A stretch of 21,840 nt of DNA from a virus, in the IMG/VR virus record IMGVR_UViG_3300002123_000037, positions 1-21,840 of that record; one strand, written 5' to 3'. A program made the translations under genes and the position numbers. The first letter of the stretch is position 1, and every line of letters begins with the position of its first letter. Below are positions 8,201-14,577 of the stretch, one piece after another. The notes under the pieces are model-generated. The model was not told the DNA's origin and ran no database searches. It worked only from the letters and a program-made list of their open reading frames with translations.

Positions 8201-8962
8201 TTCCCATAATGTGCCTGCTTCTCTCCATTGTTTAATGTTCTCTTTTAAAGAACCTCCAAGTCTTTGGTCAACCATTTTAGCTAACTGATCCACTTCTCGT
8301 GTTTGCCCTGTAAAGAGTCCTCTTAATTCCTGTCTTATTTGAACTCCTGCATTTTGATATTGTGCAGAAACTGTTTTTACAGCATTACCAACACTAATAA
8401 AACCTTCCACTGCCTTTTTATTGTTCATATCAAGTGTAATGCCATAAGCAGACATTACTTCTACCATAGATAAGGCTTCCGTAATATTTGTTAGCATTCT
8501 TTTGTCAATTACTTCAAGAAAACTTACTAAATCTTTGGCATAGGTAGAAGCTTCTTTATAAGCACCAGCAAGATCAAATTTACTCTTTTCTGAAAAAGTA
8601 GTGTATAAAGCAGAGATTTTAATGATAGCCATTCTATAATCTTCTACAGCATTGAAAGCATCGGTAAATAGAGTTTTAATGCCTCCAATTGTCAATCGCA
8701 TTATTGAATACAAAGCCATCATTTCTACAATTGCAAGAACTGTAGATTTCCTGAAAGCACCCATATGCCCACTATGTTCTTGAGTAGCTTTTGATGCTTG
8801 CGTAGTTGCAGTAGTAAGACTTTGTGTTGCATTCACCATTGGTCTAGTTGCAGTAGCCATACCACCCATAGTAGTCTTCATAGTAGAAGATAGACTTTCC
8901 AATACTGCCTTAGCTTGTGCTGCTGATGCTTCTATTACAATTTTTATAGATTCAGTAGCCAC
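5294..8962 (-). CDS. Tail tape-measure protein
   Basis: This encodes 1222 residues, the longest gene here, placed directly after the tail assembly chaperone as in siphophages. It begins with GTG at 8962, abutting the TAA of the frameshift product; the AGGAG upstream is too far (about 16 bases) for a normal RBS, so reinitiation is likely. Residues 1-60 (MATESIKIVIEASAAQAKAV) are typical of tape measures. The middle is long and helical. A run of seven glycines lies near residue 775. A Gly/Ala-rich hydrophobic stretch at about 867-927 (GGPIGAILGGIGGSLLGALG) is a likely membrane-inserting segment. Near 1124-1155 comes GGIIKAHGGWYTPMISAGE followed by AQRGEYITRR, a C-terminal motif shared by many tape measures. 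No lytic transglycosylase or peptidase domain is evident. At about 0.15 nm per residue the tail would be roughly 180 nm long. Confidence 0.93.
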   Translation of the reverse strand: MATESIKIVIEASAAQAKAVLESLSSTMKTTMGGMATATRPMVNATQSLTTATTQASKATQEHSGHMGAFRKSTVLAIVEMMALYSIMRLTIGGIKTLFTDAFNAVEDYRMAIIKISALYTTFSEKSKFDLAGAYKEASTYAKDLVSFLEVIDKRMLTNITEALSMVEVMSAYGITLDMNNKKAVEGFISVGNAVKTVSAQYQNAGVQIRQELRGLFTGQTREVDQLAKMVDQRLGGSLKENIKQWREAGTLWENLGKLLEGFGAASKDFENTWEAIGSSLKTLYTKTLRQLFVPTFELILEKTKEINEYFESIQGARWLDELSVKLENTATSIANFGATIWENRQVYMDWLTALKSFAGIVDTFIITPLAFFADKLAWLASAIVDVWNKWKGFVDDIESKPLFKEDDKGIEILHNIITKIKEFIGIAPNMDKAMAFMEQRTKKGLIPALQAAAEAAEKTDKKFKELWGSAFYAKPPKMGAIIDEEEAKKVKALLEKQAKAAEEYLKKYAMDNADLHEKLALQRNEDLKKVGNNAKAKEAIWATYYKKVNDLDQNFHMSIDISDRFSIVKLQDTLDESVNRFSVSKEKMKEISEKTDFSITGHTANLQLQVDQTLYDSAIDLSQKLLDEKIDKLNKNREINMATNLEILKSDKATAGEKMKAMEELNQNLNSSNMNLMQSFKLGWKSAEENWHSTTLLMAEMGYDFADKTRDYIGNYLFEGLKGHMRSFSDFWTGFWKMLRDIFLKTIAQMVADAIMLKIGLQDIIGSVLGAIGLGGGGGGGTAKNIVSVAAGALLPKISLGGEGGGVSIGGAGAGAGLFGGNLVDIAYSVADAVSSLGIGAVSDAAYAIADQLAIVEESLGASLGGLVTAGGLGFIGGNIISKLFGKRGPAGGIGGATGAMAGMAIGGPIGAILGGIGGSLLGALGFGKNAPSVFEGLGIKATDESRGIQALDASIRALVDGSLGDFKVGLTVIAEALDDTINRVNYGKVNFGEFEGVMQTVGSASERYLNILKEQTPTSDMANASAKQLIASIVVMAAQTQNATGVTLEYRTKLMDMALALLQNASQSGFTAAQVQYLTTILNSARAGAFDFGATLEWLNSIQLAPKTINVSYNVAPPPSPNFHYGGIIKAHGGWYTPMISAGEQMIIAQRGEYITRRNSVNQETLPALDYINKTGSIPQQPINVIINLKGGAIDDPAYWDKIVRWYIQPAINRNSNRRV

Positions 8963-9181
8963 TTAATTTAGTATCATACTCCTTGCTTTTTGTCTTAATT
9001 GCTGTCTTTCTACTTCTCTTTGTTCTCTCATATTTCTACTTGCAATAGCTTTTAGATAACCATTAAAAGTTTTCCATCCCATGTGCATTAATTCTTCGTG
9101 TGTAAATCCTTCATTTATCATAGCTAAGAACAAAGGAAGAATAGTTATATCTCCTTGTTCTTCTCCATCTCCGTTAAAGTT
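8963..9181 (-). CDS. Frameshift extension of tail assembly chaperone (T part of GT)
   Basis: In the -1 frame relative to the G-like protein, the sequence is open from the A9 run to a TAA at 8965-8963 that abuts the tape-measure GTG. Slipping back one base gives 72 extra residues: NFNGDGEEQGDITILPLF, then LAMINEGFTHEELMHMGWKTF, ending REVERQQLRQKARSMILN. The acidic linker, the 'EGFTHEELMHM' helix and the basic coiled end resemble T parts of known G/GT chaperones. The fused product would be about 281 residues. There is an in-frame ATG (MINEGF) but no good RBS before it, so frameshifting is the better explanation. The extension probably recruits tail tube subunits to the tape measure. This is predicted from sequence, not observed. 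Confidence 0.75.
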   Translation of the reverse strand, partial: NFNGDGEEQGDITILPLFLAMINEGFTHEELMHMGWKTFNGYLKAIASRNMREQREVERQQLRQKARSMILN

Positions 9182-9807
9182 TTTTTTTCAATATCTTCAT
9201 CTTCAGTTGTTATTCCGCCAAGAATTTCTTTAGAAACAAAAACAATTAATTCCATTAATTGTTTAAAACTTAAATCAGCCAAAACGCCAGTCTTGATACC
9301 TTCATTTTTAATCTTGATTATTTCTTCTAATGAATTTATAATCTGTTTATATGCTTCTTGCTTATTACCGCTAGCTAACTGTTCCCCAGCTTCCATAATT
9401 GCAAAAGCATGAGTAACTATTAAATCTCCTGGTAATATTAGATTTTTGCCATGCAATTTTATCTCAACATCTTCATAAGTAGTTTCATCAAGATTAAGGG
9501 ATTTTTTACCTCCTTCTGTGAGAAGATCAACAAAGACAAAAGGAATAAGTTTGAAAAAACCTCCCTTATACATCATTTTCTTTTCTATCTCGTTATTCCC
9601 TAATGTATTCTTTATTTTTAATAATTCTGTATATAATTTTATTACTTCCCTATATGCCGAGATTTTCCCTCTTGTTAGTTCCTCTTGTAATGATATTACA
9701 ACAAGAGCTTGTTTTGAAGGAAGGTCGGCAGGCAAGAACCAAGTCTTGCCCTGCCATATAATCTCAGCATCTTTTGGAAGTAACAAATCTAAATCTAATA
9801 CTTTCAT
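9145..9807 (-). CDS. Tail assembly chaperone (G-like), internally duplicated
   Basis: This encodes 220 residues with AGGAGG before its ATG, between the tail tube and tape-measure genes, the usual place for the tail chaperone. The sequence contains two copies of one domain. Residues 13-67 (DAEIIWQGKTWFLPADL ... ELLKIKN) align with 113-168 (DVEIKLHGKNLILPGDL ... EIIKIKN), with a period of 100, then 101 after a one-residue gap. D, E, I, G, K, L, P, D, L, A, G, A-Y and I-K-N are shared. The following FFKLIPFVFVDLL and LMELIVFVSKEIL segments also correspond. Single-domain chaperones are usually about half this length. It ends EDEDIEKK at the A9 run and then TLTEMEKNKEI in frame 0. Confidence 0.8.
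   Translation of the reverse strand: MKVLDLDLLLPKDAEIIWQGKTWFLPADLPSKQALVVISLQEELTRGKISAYREVIKLYTELLKIKNTLGNNEIEKKMMYKGGFFKLIPFVFVDLLTEGGKKSLNLDETTYEDVEIKLHGKNLILPGDLIVTHAFAIMEAGEQLASGNKQEAYKQIINSLEEIIKIKNEGIKTGVLADLSFKQLMELIVFVSKEILGGITTEDEDIEKKTLTEMEKNKEI
9178..9189 (-). promoter_or_regulatory. Slippery A9 run for -1 frameshift
   Basis: The minus strand reads G, nine A, C, T (9189-9178), decoded in frame 0 as GAA AAA AAA ACT. It allows tandem -1 re-pairing on lysine codons. It lies 11 codons before the frame-0 stop, and the -1 frame then runs open for 72 codons to the tape-measure start. I did not identify a clear downstream pseudoknot. Confidence 0.7.
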
Positions 9808-9818
9808 ATAACCTCCTT

Positions 9819-10775
9819 TTAGTATGCTGAATCTGTTGCATTCTGTATTGTGAATGTTATTGGACTCGCACCCTGAGCAAATCCGACAAAATCTTGAGTT
9901 AGAACTTTAATATCGGGGTCTAAATGGACTGGTGAATTTACATACACAAGTTTATTTATTACAAACCTCATTGACCTCACACCACTACCTGCTCCATAAC
10001 TTAGTGTAACATCAAAACTACCACTTGCTACTACTTCAGCAGGATTAACGCCTGCTGATCCACCATAATATATCTGATTGAATTTATTTTGATTATTATA
10101 GACAAGTGTAAAGTCAAGTTCTATATCTCTATTACCTTCCAAAATATCATTTCGGCATATATCGTCAGTAAATACTTCTTGAAGATTATTATTTATTCTT
10201 AGAGAAAATTTCTGTATTTTATTATCAGGAACTCCATCTATTGTAAAAGCTCCTTGATAGAATATCCAGGGATTATCTGTCTCATAAGTATCGCTAAGAA
10301 CTTGCGTTCTTCCAGAAGCAGAGATACCCATAAGATTGACATTGCATTTTACAGGTTGGCTTGCCTCTGCTGATATTTCAAAACTATTGACCTTACAATC
10401 CTGTAATCTTTCTATAATCTGATTATTGATATTCTTTTCCACAGATAGCCAGGGTAAAGTTTCTGCACCTGATACTGTATGAGACCAGGGAGAACTTGAG
10501 CCAGCAATTGTTGCATTACCAAGAGCAGCAGCAACAAAGAATCCAGACATATCGGGTCTTGCCTTGAAAGTAAATCCTCCATCATATTTCTGAAATTGCT
10601 TTAATGAACTTCCAATATCTCTTACATCTCCACCTTCCCTGAATTTCCCAATTTCTTGAGTAGTTTCTATAGTATCAGCTCCATCGTATTTTACAAATTT
10701 ATTAGGAGTTACAGCAGTTGCTTTAGATGTTTGCTTGCCAACTGCTATATATCCTTTTCCAGTTGAAATAGCCAT
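9819..10775 (-). CDS. Major tail tube protein
   Basis: This encodes 318 residues, with AGGAGG before the ATG; that RBS sits in the end of the upstream gene. The N-terminus (MAISTGKGYIAVGKQTSKAT, then KFVKYDGADTIETTQEIG) matches the pattern of siphovirus tail tube proteins ('..G...GKQTA.GT......'). Later parts are beta-rich: FTFKARPDMSGFFVAAALG and FEISAEASQPVKCNVNLMG are characteristic of this family, and VASGSFDVTLSYG adds another strand. The protein forms the tube of the non-contractile tail. It is made next to the chaperone and tape measure, as expected. No Ig-like C-terminal domain is obvious. Confidence 0.85.
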   Translation of the reverse strand: MAISTGKGYIAVGKQTSKATAVTPNKFVKYDGADTIETTQEIGKFREGGDVRDIGSSLKQFQKYDGGFTFKARPDMSGFFVAAALGNATIAGSSSPWSHTVSGAETLPWLSVEKNINNQIIERLQDCKVNSFEISAEASQPVKCNVNLMGISASGRTQVLSDTYETDNPWIFYQGAFTIDGVPDNKIQKFSLRINNNLQEVFTDDICRNDILEGNRDIELDFTLVYNNQNKFNQIYYGGSAGVNPAEVVASGSFDVTLSYGAGSGVRSMRFVINKLVYVNSPVHLDPDIKVLTQDFVGFAQGASPITFTIQNATDSAY

Positions 10776-10777
10776 GT

Positions 10778-11047
10778 TTACTTACCTCCTTTCTTCATAT
10801 CCTTTATAGATTCACTAATAATAGATTCACTAATAGTAGATTCACTAATAATAGATTCGCTAATAATAGGATTTTTTTCTTTTATTATTACTTTTGGCTC
10901 TTCTTCTATAACTTTTTCTAAATCAGCCCTTTCTTCTATTTCCCAATCTGCAATTTTACCATTTTCTATAATATCTCCATGATTAAGTGTTTTCCCAATC
11001 TTTGGCATATATACAGAAAAAGAACCTATATATCTTGCTTTCGCCAT
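10778..11047 (-). CDS. Small protein with SH3-like start and ISES pentapeptide repeats
   Basis: This encodes 89 residues. Residues 1-50 (ARYIGSFSVYMPKIG, NHGDIIENGKIADWEI) look like the small beta domain often encoded in phage head-tail regions, and weakly recall the start of the unknown gene at 12863. Residues ~64-84 are a run of I-S-E-S-(I/T) pentapeptides, encoded by a 15-base tandem repeat. The C-terminus is basic (KDMKKGGK), and its codons supply the AGGAGGT that serves as RBS of the tail tube gene. It lies between tail terminator and tube genes, so a minor tail or neck role is possible. The product name is not known. Confidence 0.6.
   Translation of the reverse strand: MAKARYIGSFSVYMPKIGKTLNHGDIIENGKIADWEIEERADLEKVIEEEPKVIIKEKNPIISESIISESTISESIISESIKDMKKGGK
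10807..10866 (-). repeat. 15-bp tandem repeat, four units, coding
   Basis: Four direct units of the plus-strand sequence TAGATTCACTAATAA occupy 10807-10821, 10822-10836, 10837-10851 and 10852-10866. Unit 2 differs at its last base and unit 4 at one base. The unit length is a multiple of three, so copy-number change keeps the reading frame. The encoded motif is I-S-E-S-(I/T). Confidence 0.9.
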
Positions 11048-11048
11048 T

Positions 11049-11519
11049 TCACACCTCCTCCGTTTTGACTATTATCTCAACTTGCCCTTCTTTAGCAAAG
11101 ATACCATCTAATGCTTTATTTCGCATAAGTGGATAATAGTCCCATCTTCTTAAATCTATATTCCATGCTGTGCTATTCAACGAAACATCTGTCCATAATA
11201 TTTCAAGAATAGCCCTAATATATCTATATATTCTTTTTGTTATTACTTCTTCATCACTATCAACATCTACTATTGAAATTACTACATTCTGATTTGCCTC
11301 CAACCAATCGGATGTTTGAATGATTGTTTCTCCACTATCACCAAGAATAATTATGGAGGGGAAATCAGGATATTCTTGTTTTTCACTAAGATAATAATGA
11401 GCTATGTCTCTTAAAATTATCCCATCTCCGTATGTAGTATTGAGACTAGTCAATTTTGCAGACATATTATTTTGCAATAAAGTCTTAATCTGATTTACAA
11501 TCGTCTCCATTAAATTCAT
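11049..11519 (-). CDS. Tail terminator / tail completion protein
   Basis: This encodes 156 residues. The pattern resembles tail terminator or minor tail proteins (lambda gpU and DUF1834/Gp37-like): an N-terminal amphipathic helix (METIVNQIKTLLQNNM), PSIIILGDSGETI, then NVVISIVDVDSDEEVITKRIYRYIRAILEIL and a C-terminal QVEIIVKTEEV strand. The start overlaps the stop of the neck gene by four bases. Gene order (adaptor, neck, terminator, then tube) agrees with this role, which is to end tail tube growth and join the tail to the head. Confidence 0.7.
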   Translation of the reverse strand: MNLMETIVNQIKTLLQNNMSAKLTSLNTTYGDGIILRDIAHYYLSEKQEYPDFPSIIILGDSGETIIQTSDWLEANQNVVISIVDVDSDEEVITKRIYRYIRAILEILWTDVSLNSTAWNIDLRRWDYYPLMRNKALDGIFAKEGQVEIIVKTEEV

Positions 11520-12025
11520 GTTCCCATTGCTCCAAATATTCTTCTTCTTTCTTCTACAATCCTTTTCCTAAACAATTCAATCCATTCTCCTTTAATTCCC
11601 ATAACTGTTTCGGGAATATCTACAGGAGGTCTACGAGGTAGTTTTCTTCTTTTACCTGTTGATTGATGATAGATTGCATATGGGACATTAGTTCCTATTT
11701 CAAGTCTTGTTGGTGTTAATTTATATAGAGATCCCTTGCTACCTTTTTTTATTAAGCTTCCTCTTAAATCTCCTTTTCTAACTAAAATAGGTTGTCCAGG
11801 ATAGTGCTTCGCTTTCCATATTGCATATCTCGGACTAAGTGCAACCCATCCACCCGAATATCCACCCTGACTATCAAATTGCTCTTTCTCTACTCTATAG
11901 AAAATATCGCCAGCTTTTTTTAATGGTTCAGTCCAATCTGATATTGATTCAGAAAATTGAACAAGATTTCTTTCAAATTGCACATCCCCTAAAACTGAGA
12001 TTTTAAAATCTATATAACCACCCAT
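11516..12025 (-). CDS. Neck / virion morphogenesis protein (Mu gpG- or HK97 gp10-like)
   Basis: This encodes 169 residues. The central segment has the family pattern: GGWVALSPRYAIWKAKHYPG, then ILVRKGDLRGSLI, then LEIGTNVPYAIYHQSTG, and a basic, proline-rich RKLPRRPPVDIP. This is the 'W.pLs..Y...K....iL..tG.L..S......iG....YA..HQ.G' pattern of phage virion morphogenesis (PF05069) and HK97 gp10-like proteins. It sits between adaptor and terminator genes, which fits head-tail joining. The start overlaps the stop of the adaptor gene (TAATG-type junction). Confidence 0.82.
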   Translation of the reverse strand: MGGYIDFKISVLGDVQFERNLVQFSESISDWTEPLKKAGDIFYRVEKEQFDSQGGYSGGWVALSPRYAIWKAKHYPGQPILVRKGDLRGSLIKKGSKGSLYKLTPTRLEIGTNVPYAIYHQSTGKRRKLPRRPPVDIPETVMGIKGEWIELFRKRIVEERRRIFGAMGT

Positions 12026-12498
12026 TAGAATACCTGCCCTTTCCTGAATTTAGGTTTTAGATGTTCTTCTACTTGCAAACCTGCGTCATCATCATCATCT
12101 GGATTATCTACAGCATAAGAAGTAGCTCCTTGAGACCATGAAGCACGAGGTGCATCATTAAGTATTTGTGGATTTTTCTCTATTGCACTCAATTGTTGGT
12201 TAAATATTGTCCAATACCTATTTGGTGGTTCGCCTTCTGCCGTAGAGACAGCAAGTCTTCTTGAATTCTCAACTAATGCTGCTGCACCTATTGCATTTAG
12301 AGTTAATAGCATACCAGAAGCAACCGAATAACCAGTTCCAACAGGAACTGTAAATCCTACAGCCGATAATCTTGCATCAATAATCCCCGCAATCTGTGAA
12401 ATTATAGAATTTATTTCGTTCTGGTTAGGATGAGAAATAGAAGTAAAAACTATTTGACTATTTACAGCTTGAACATCACCTGACGTGCAATAAGACAT
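12025..12498 (-). CDS. Head-tail connector/adaptor protein
   Basis: This encodes 157 residues. The N-terminus MSYCTSGDVQAVNSQIVF, followed by QNEINSIISQIAGIIDARLSAVG, is the helical pattern of head-tail adaptor proteins (gp6/DUF1320-like: short start, 'T..DV', then helices on a membrane-free alpha bundle). A DDDDDAG acidic loop and basic HLKPKFRKGQVF end follow. Order and size fit an adaptor that docks on the portal, although the portal gene itself is not in the window. The gene overlaps both neighbours by one base. Confidence 0.7.
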   Translation of the reverse strand: MSYCTSGDVQAVNSQIVFTSISHPNQNEINSIISQIAGIIDARLSAVGFTVPVGTGYSVASGMLLTLNAIGAAALVENSRRLAVSTAEGEPPNRYWTIFNQQLSAIEKNPQILNDAPRASWSQGATSYAVDNPDDDDDAGLQVEEHLKPKFRKGQVF

Positions 12499-12863
12499 TA
12501 TATTTCTCCATCTTCCAAATTAATGCCTACTAACTTCAATAAATATTCTCTATATTCATCATTAGTAGCTTGTCTAAGAAATTTTTTTAAAGAGCGTGCT
12601 TGAGTTTTATAAGTAAAGAATATAAAATCCGATTTCTTATATTCTTTATCTCTAATAGACATATTTTTTTTAAATATAAATGGAATTGCTTGACTATCAA
12701 GTGCGATAACTGTTTTATTATCAGTTATCTTTCTAAATTTGTCTTTATCTTCATTAAGTAAATTTAAAAGAATAGGATGGTTGATATATATTACATCCCC
12801 AGCCTTTCTCTTTTCGCCACACCATTTGGTGGTTTCTGTTACAACAAAATATCCTGCACTCAT
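12498..12863 (-). CDS. Small phage protein of unknown function at head-tail junction
   Basis: This encodes 121 residues and I do not recognise it. The first ~45 residues (GYFVVTETTKWCGEKRKAGD, then VIYINHPILLNLLNEDKDKF) resemble a small SH3-like beta fold followed by a helix, as in other short head-region proteins. The rest is basic (KKFLRQATNDEYREYLLKLVG). Its ATG overlaps the TGA of the last cassette methyltransferase by four bases, and it overlaps the adaptor gene by one base. So a structural-block gene is translationally coupled to the modification cassette. It could be structural or a cassette partner. Confidence 0.6.
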   Translation of the reverse strand: MSAGYFVVTETTKWCGEKRKAGDVIYINHPILLNLLNEDKDKFRKITDNKTVIALDSQAIPFIFKKNMSIRDKEYKKSDFIFFTYKTQARSLKKFLRQATNDEYREYLLKLVGINLEDGEI

Positions 12864-13654
12864 AAAATCACCTCCTTAATTTTCAAAATACATCTTAAAT
12901 GTTGTTTCCACCTTAAATCATGATGCCTTTGGTAAAGTTTCTTACTTGTAAGTGTAAAGAAACTATTGCCATATTTCCAATTATTCCATGAATCTTTTAT
13001 ACCTTCAATACAATAAGAGAAATCATCAATAAACCAACCTGTTTTTTCAAATAATTCAGCCCACCATATAGCAGGTTTAGCTATTTTGTGTGTTTTATCA
13101 ATATTATATGCGGGGACATTATAGGTATTCCCAACTCCCAATGGAATTATTGCAAATAAGACATATCCTTTATCACTCATTAGATTTAATAATTCATTTA
13201 TTCTATCTTCTGGTATATGTTCTAATGTATCTTTAGATACAATATATTCAAAATGTTCAATATCATCAAATGGTATAGGGTCTTTTTTTGTAGAAAGTCT
13301 ACAGTATTGTTTTATTTCTTTATCTACTTGAGATATTGCATATTCAGATATATCGCATCCCCAAGCCTGCCTATATAGCATCAATCTAAAAGCTCTCACT
13401 AAGTAACCTTTTGACGAACCAAAATCTAAAATTTTATCCTGTCTTCTTATACCAAGATGGTCTACCATAGCCATTGCCATAGGCGTGGTTAATTCAGGTA
13501 ACCATCTATACATAGAAAAACAGGAAATGCCTTTTTCAAACCCTCTCTCAAAATAATCCTCTCCATATTCCTCCTCTGTAATAGAAGGATGATTGAATTC
13601 ATAGTAATTTAAATTCTCTCTTTTCACAATCTCAGCCAAGCTGTTCTGTTGCAT
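12860..13654 (-). CDS. SAM-dependent methyltransferase (class I, UbiE/Methyltransf_11-like)
   Basis: This encodes 264 residues. Motif I is ILDFGSSKGYLVRAF at residues 75-89, the post-I acidic residue is in CDISEYAIS, and motif IV/V is EYIVSKDTLEHIPEDRI followed by LLNLMSDKGYVLFAIIP. This is a Rossmann-fold class I methyltransferase. The N-terminus includes an acidic segment (ITEEEYGEDYFERGFEKG). The ATG overlaps the radical SAM gene by 31 bases and has only GGAG about 11 bases upstream, so translation may be coupled. Its substrate is unknown; a sugar of the proposed glycan or a small molecule is most likely given the neighbours. No DNA-methyltransferase NPPY-type motif is seen. Confidence 0.82.
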   Translation of the reverse strand: MQQNSLAEIVKRENLNYYEFNHPSITEEEYGEDYFERGFEKGISCFSMYRWLPELTTPMAMAMVDHLGIRRQDKILDFGSSKGYLVRAFRLMLYRQAWGCDISEYAISQVDKEIKQYCRLSTKKDPIPFDDIEHFEYIVSKDTLEHIPEDRINELLNLMSDKGYVLFAIIPLGVGNTYNVPAYNIDKTHKIAKPAIWWAELFEKTGWFIDDFSYCIEGIKDSWNNWKYGNSFFTLTSKKLYQRHHDLRWKQHLRCILKIKEVIL

Positions 13655-14577
13655 TTATTACATGGCTCCATTATTTGTTTAGTTTTTTCTTGTGACTTAA
13701 TTTCATCTCCTAAATAATGCTTTGGTAATTCAATTCCTTCTGGAAATTCAAATGAATTTTTAAATAAATGTCTGATTCTCGTTAATGCTTCGCAATTCCA
13801 TATTCTTGTCAAATCCTCTTCTTTTTCTATTTTCCCAAAAGTGCATTCCCCCTGAACATCATCAGTGCAACATATACATATAGTTCCATCCCATAAAACA
13901 TGAGGAAGTATGAATGGATAATCACATACCGATGGAGTTAGACATCCAGTATCATAGCCATCTTCACCAGCCATCTCTTTAACTAAATCCAACCAGGGAT
14001 TCATATTCTTAATTACATGAATATTATCATCGGGTAACATTTGTCTGAATCTTTCAACAAATTCTTTCTCAATTCCATTATGAACATATTTTGTTTTTAT
14101 CAATGCTATATGCTTATGCACTCTTTCTATGCTGCCAAGTTCATGGTATAATTCAAGAAAGTTTTTTATCATTAATTCCATTTTCACTTCCTGGAATTCA
14201 CCTTTAGAATTAAAGGGATGATAAGTCATTGCAAGCGTTACATCACATTTAGAATCTTTAATAACCCTTACAACTCTTTTAATTTGTTCAGGATCTGCAA
14301 CTAAACCTGTAAATAAATCAAAGTGGACATCCTTTTTAAGAGAACATAAATATTCAATAAATTCTGGTAAATATGAATATAATAAAGGCTCACCTAAACC
14401 ATTAAGATTAAATCCTGCATAGTAATTATATTTAAGTGTCTCTAAAGCTATAAGTTTTGCAAGTTCAAAATCCATCATTCCAACTTTTCTTGTCATATAC
14501 CGTCTTGGACATTCGGCACAATCTAAACCACAAGCATTAGTTAATTCTAACTGTATTGCTTCAATCTTGTGTTGCAT
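13624..14577 (-). CDS. Radical SAM enzyme with SPASM-like C-terminal cysteine cluster
   Basis: This encodes 317 residues with AGGAGACCTT just before the ATG. The radical SAM CxxxCxxC motif is C16, C20, C23 (ACGLDCAECPRR), preceded by IQLELTN as usual. An NGLGEPLL motif (residues 59-66) matches the SAM-binding GGEP motif. The C-terminal half has cysteines at 212, 218, 234, 236, 237, 245, 262, 306 and 309, with C-T-F-G-K and CNKC elements typical of SPASM domains that hold extra iron-sulfur clusters. SPASM enzymes modify peptides, or alcohols on sugars and related substrates. In this cassette a sugar dehydrogenation, epimerisation or peptide modification is possible; the sequence does not decide which. 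Confidence 0.85.
   Translation of the reverse strand: MQHKIEAIQLELTNACGLDCAECPRRYMTRKVGMMDFELAKLIALETLKYNYYAGFNLNGLGEPLLYSYLPEFIEYLCSLKKDVHFDLFTGLVADPEQIKRVVRVIKDSKCDVTLAMTYHPFNSKGEFQEVKMELMIKNFLELYHELGSIERVHKHIALIKTKYVHNGIEKEFVERFRQMLPDDNIHVIKNMNPWLDLVKEMAGEDGYDTGCLTPSVCDYPFILPHVLWDGTICICCTDDVQGECTFGKIEKEEDLTRIWNCEALTRIRHLFKNSFEFPEGIELPKHYLGDEIKSQEKTKQIMEPCNKCNRTAWLRL

Noticed and set aside
10807-10866. Repeat array considered as CRISPR
   Set aside because: The units are 15 bases, directly adjacent without spacers, and in frame within a gene.
12661-12668. A8 run in the unknown 121-residue gene as another frameshift site
   Set aside because: The frame-0 product continues normally and no conserved-looking extension follows in another frame.
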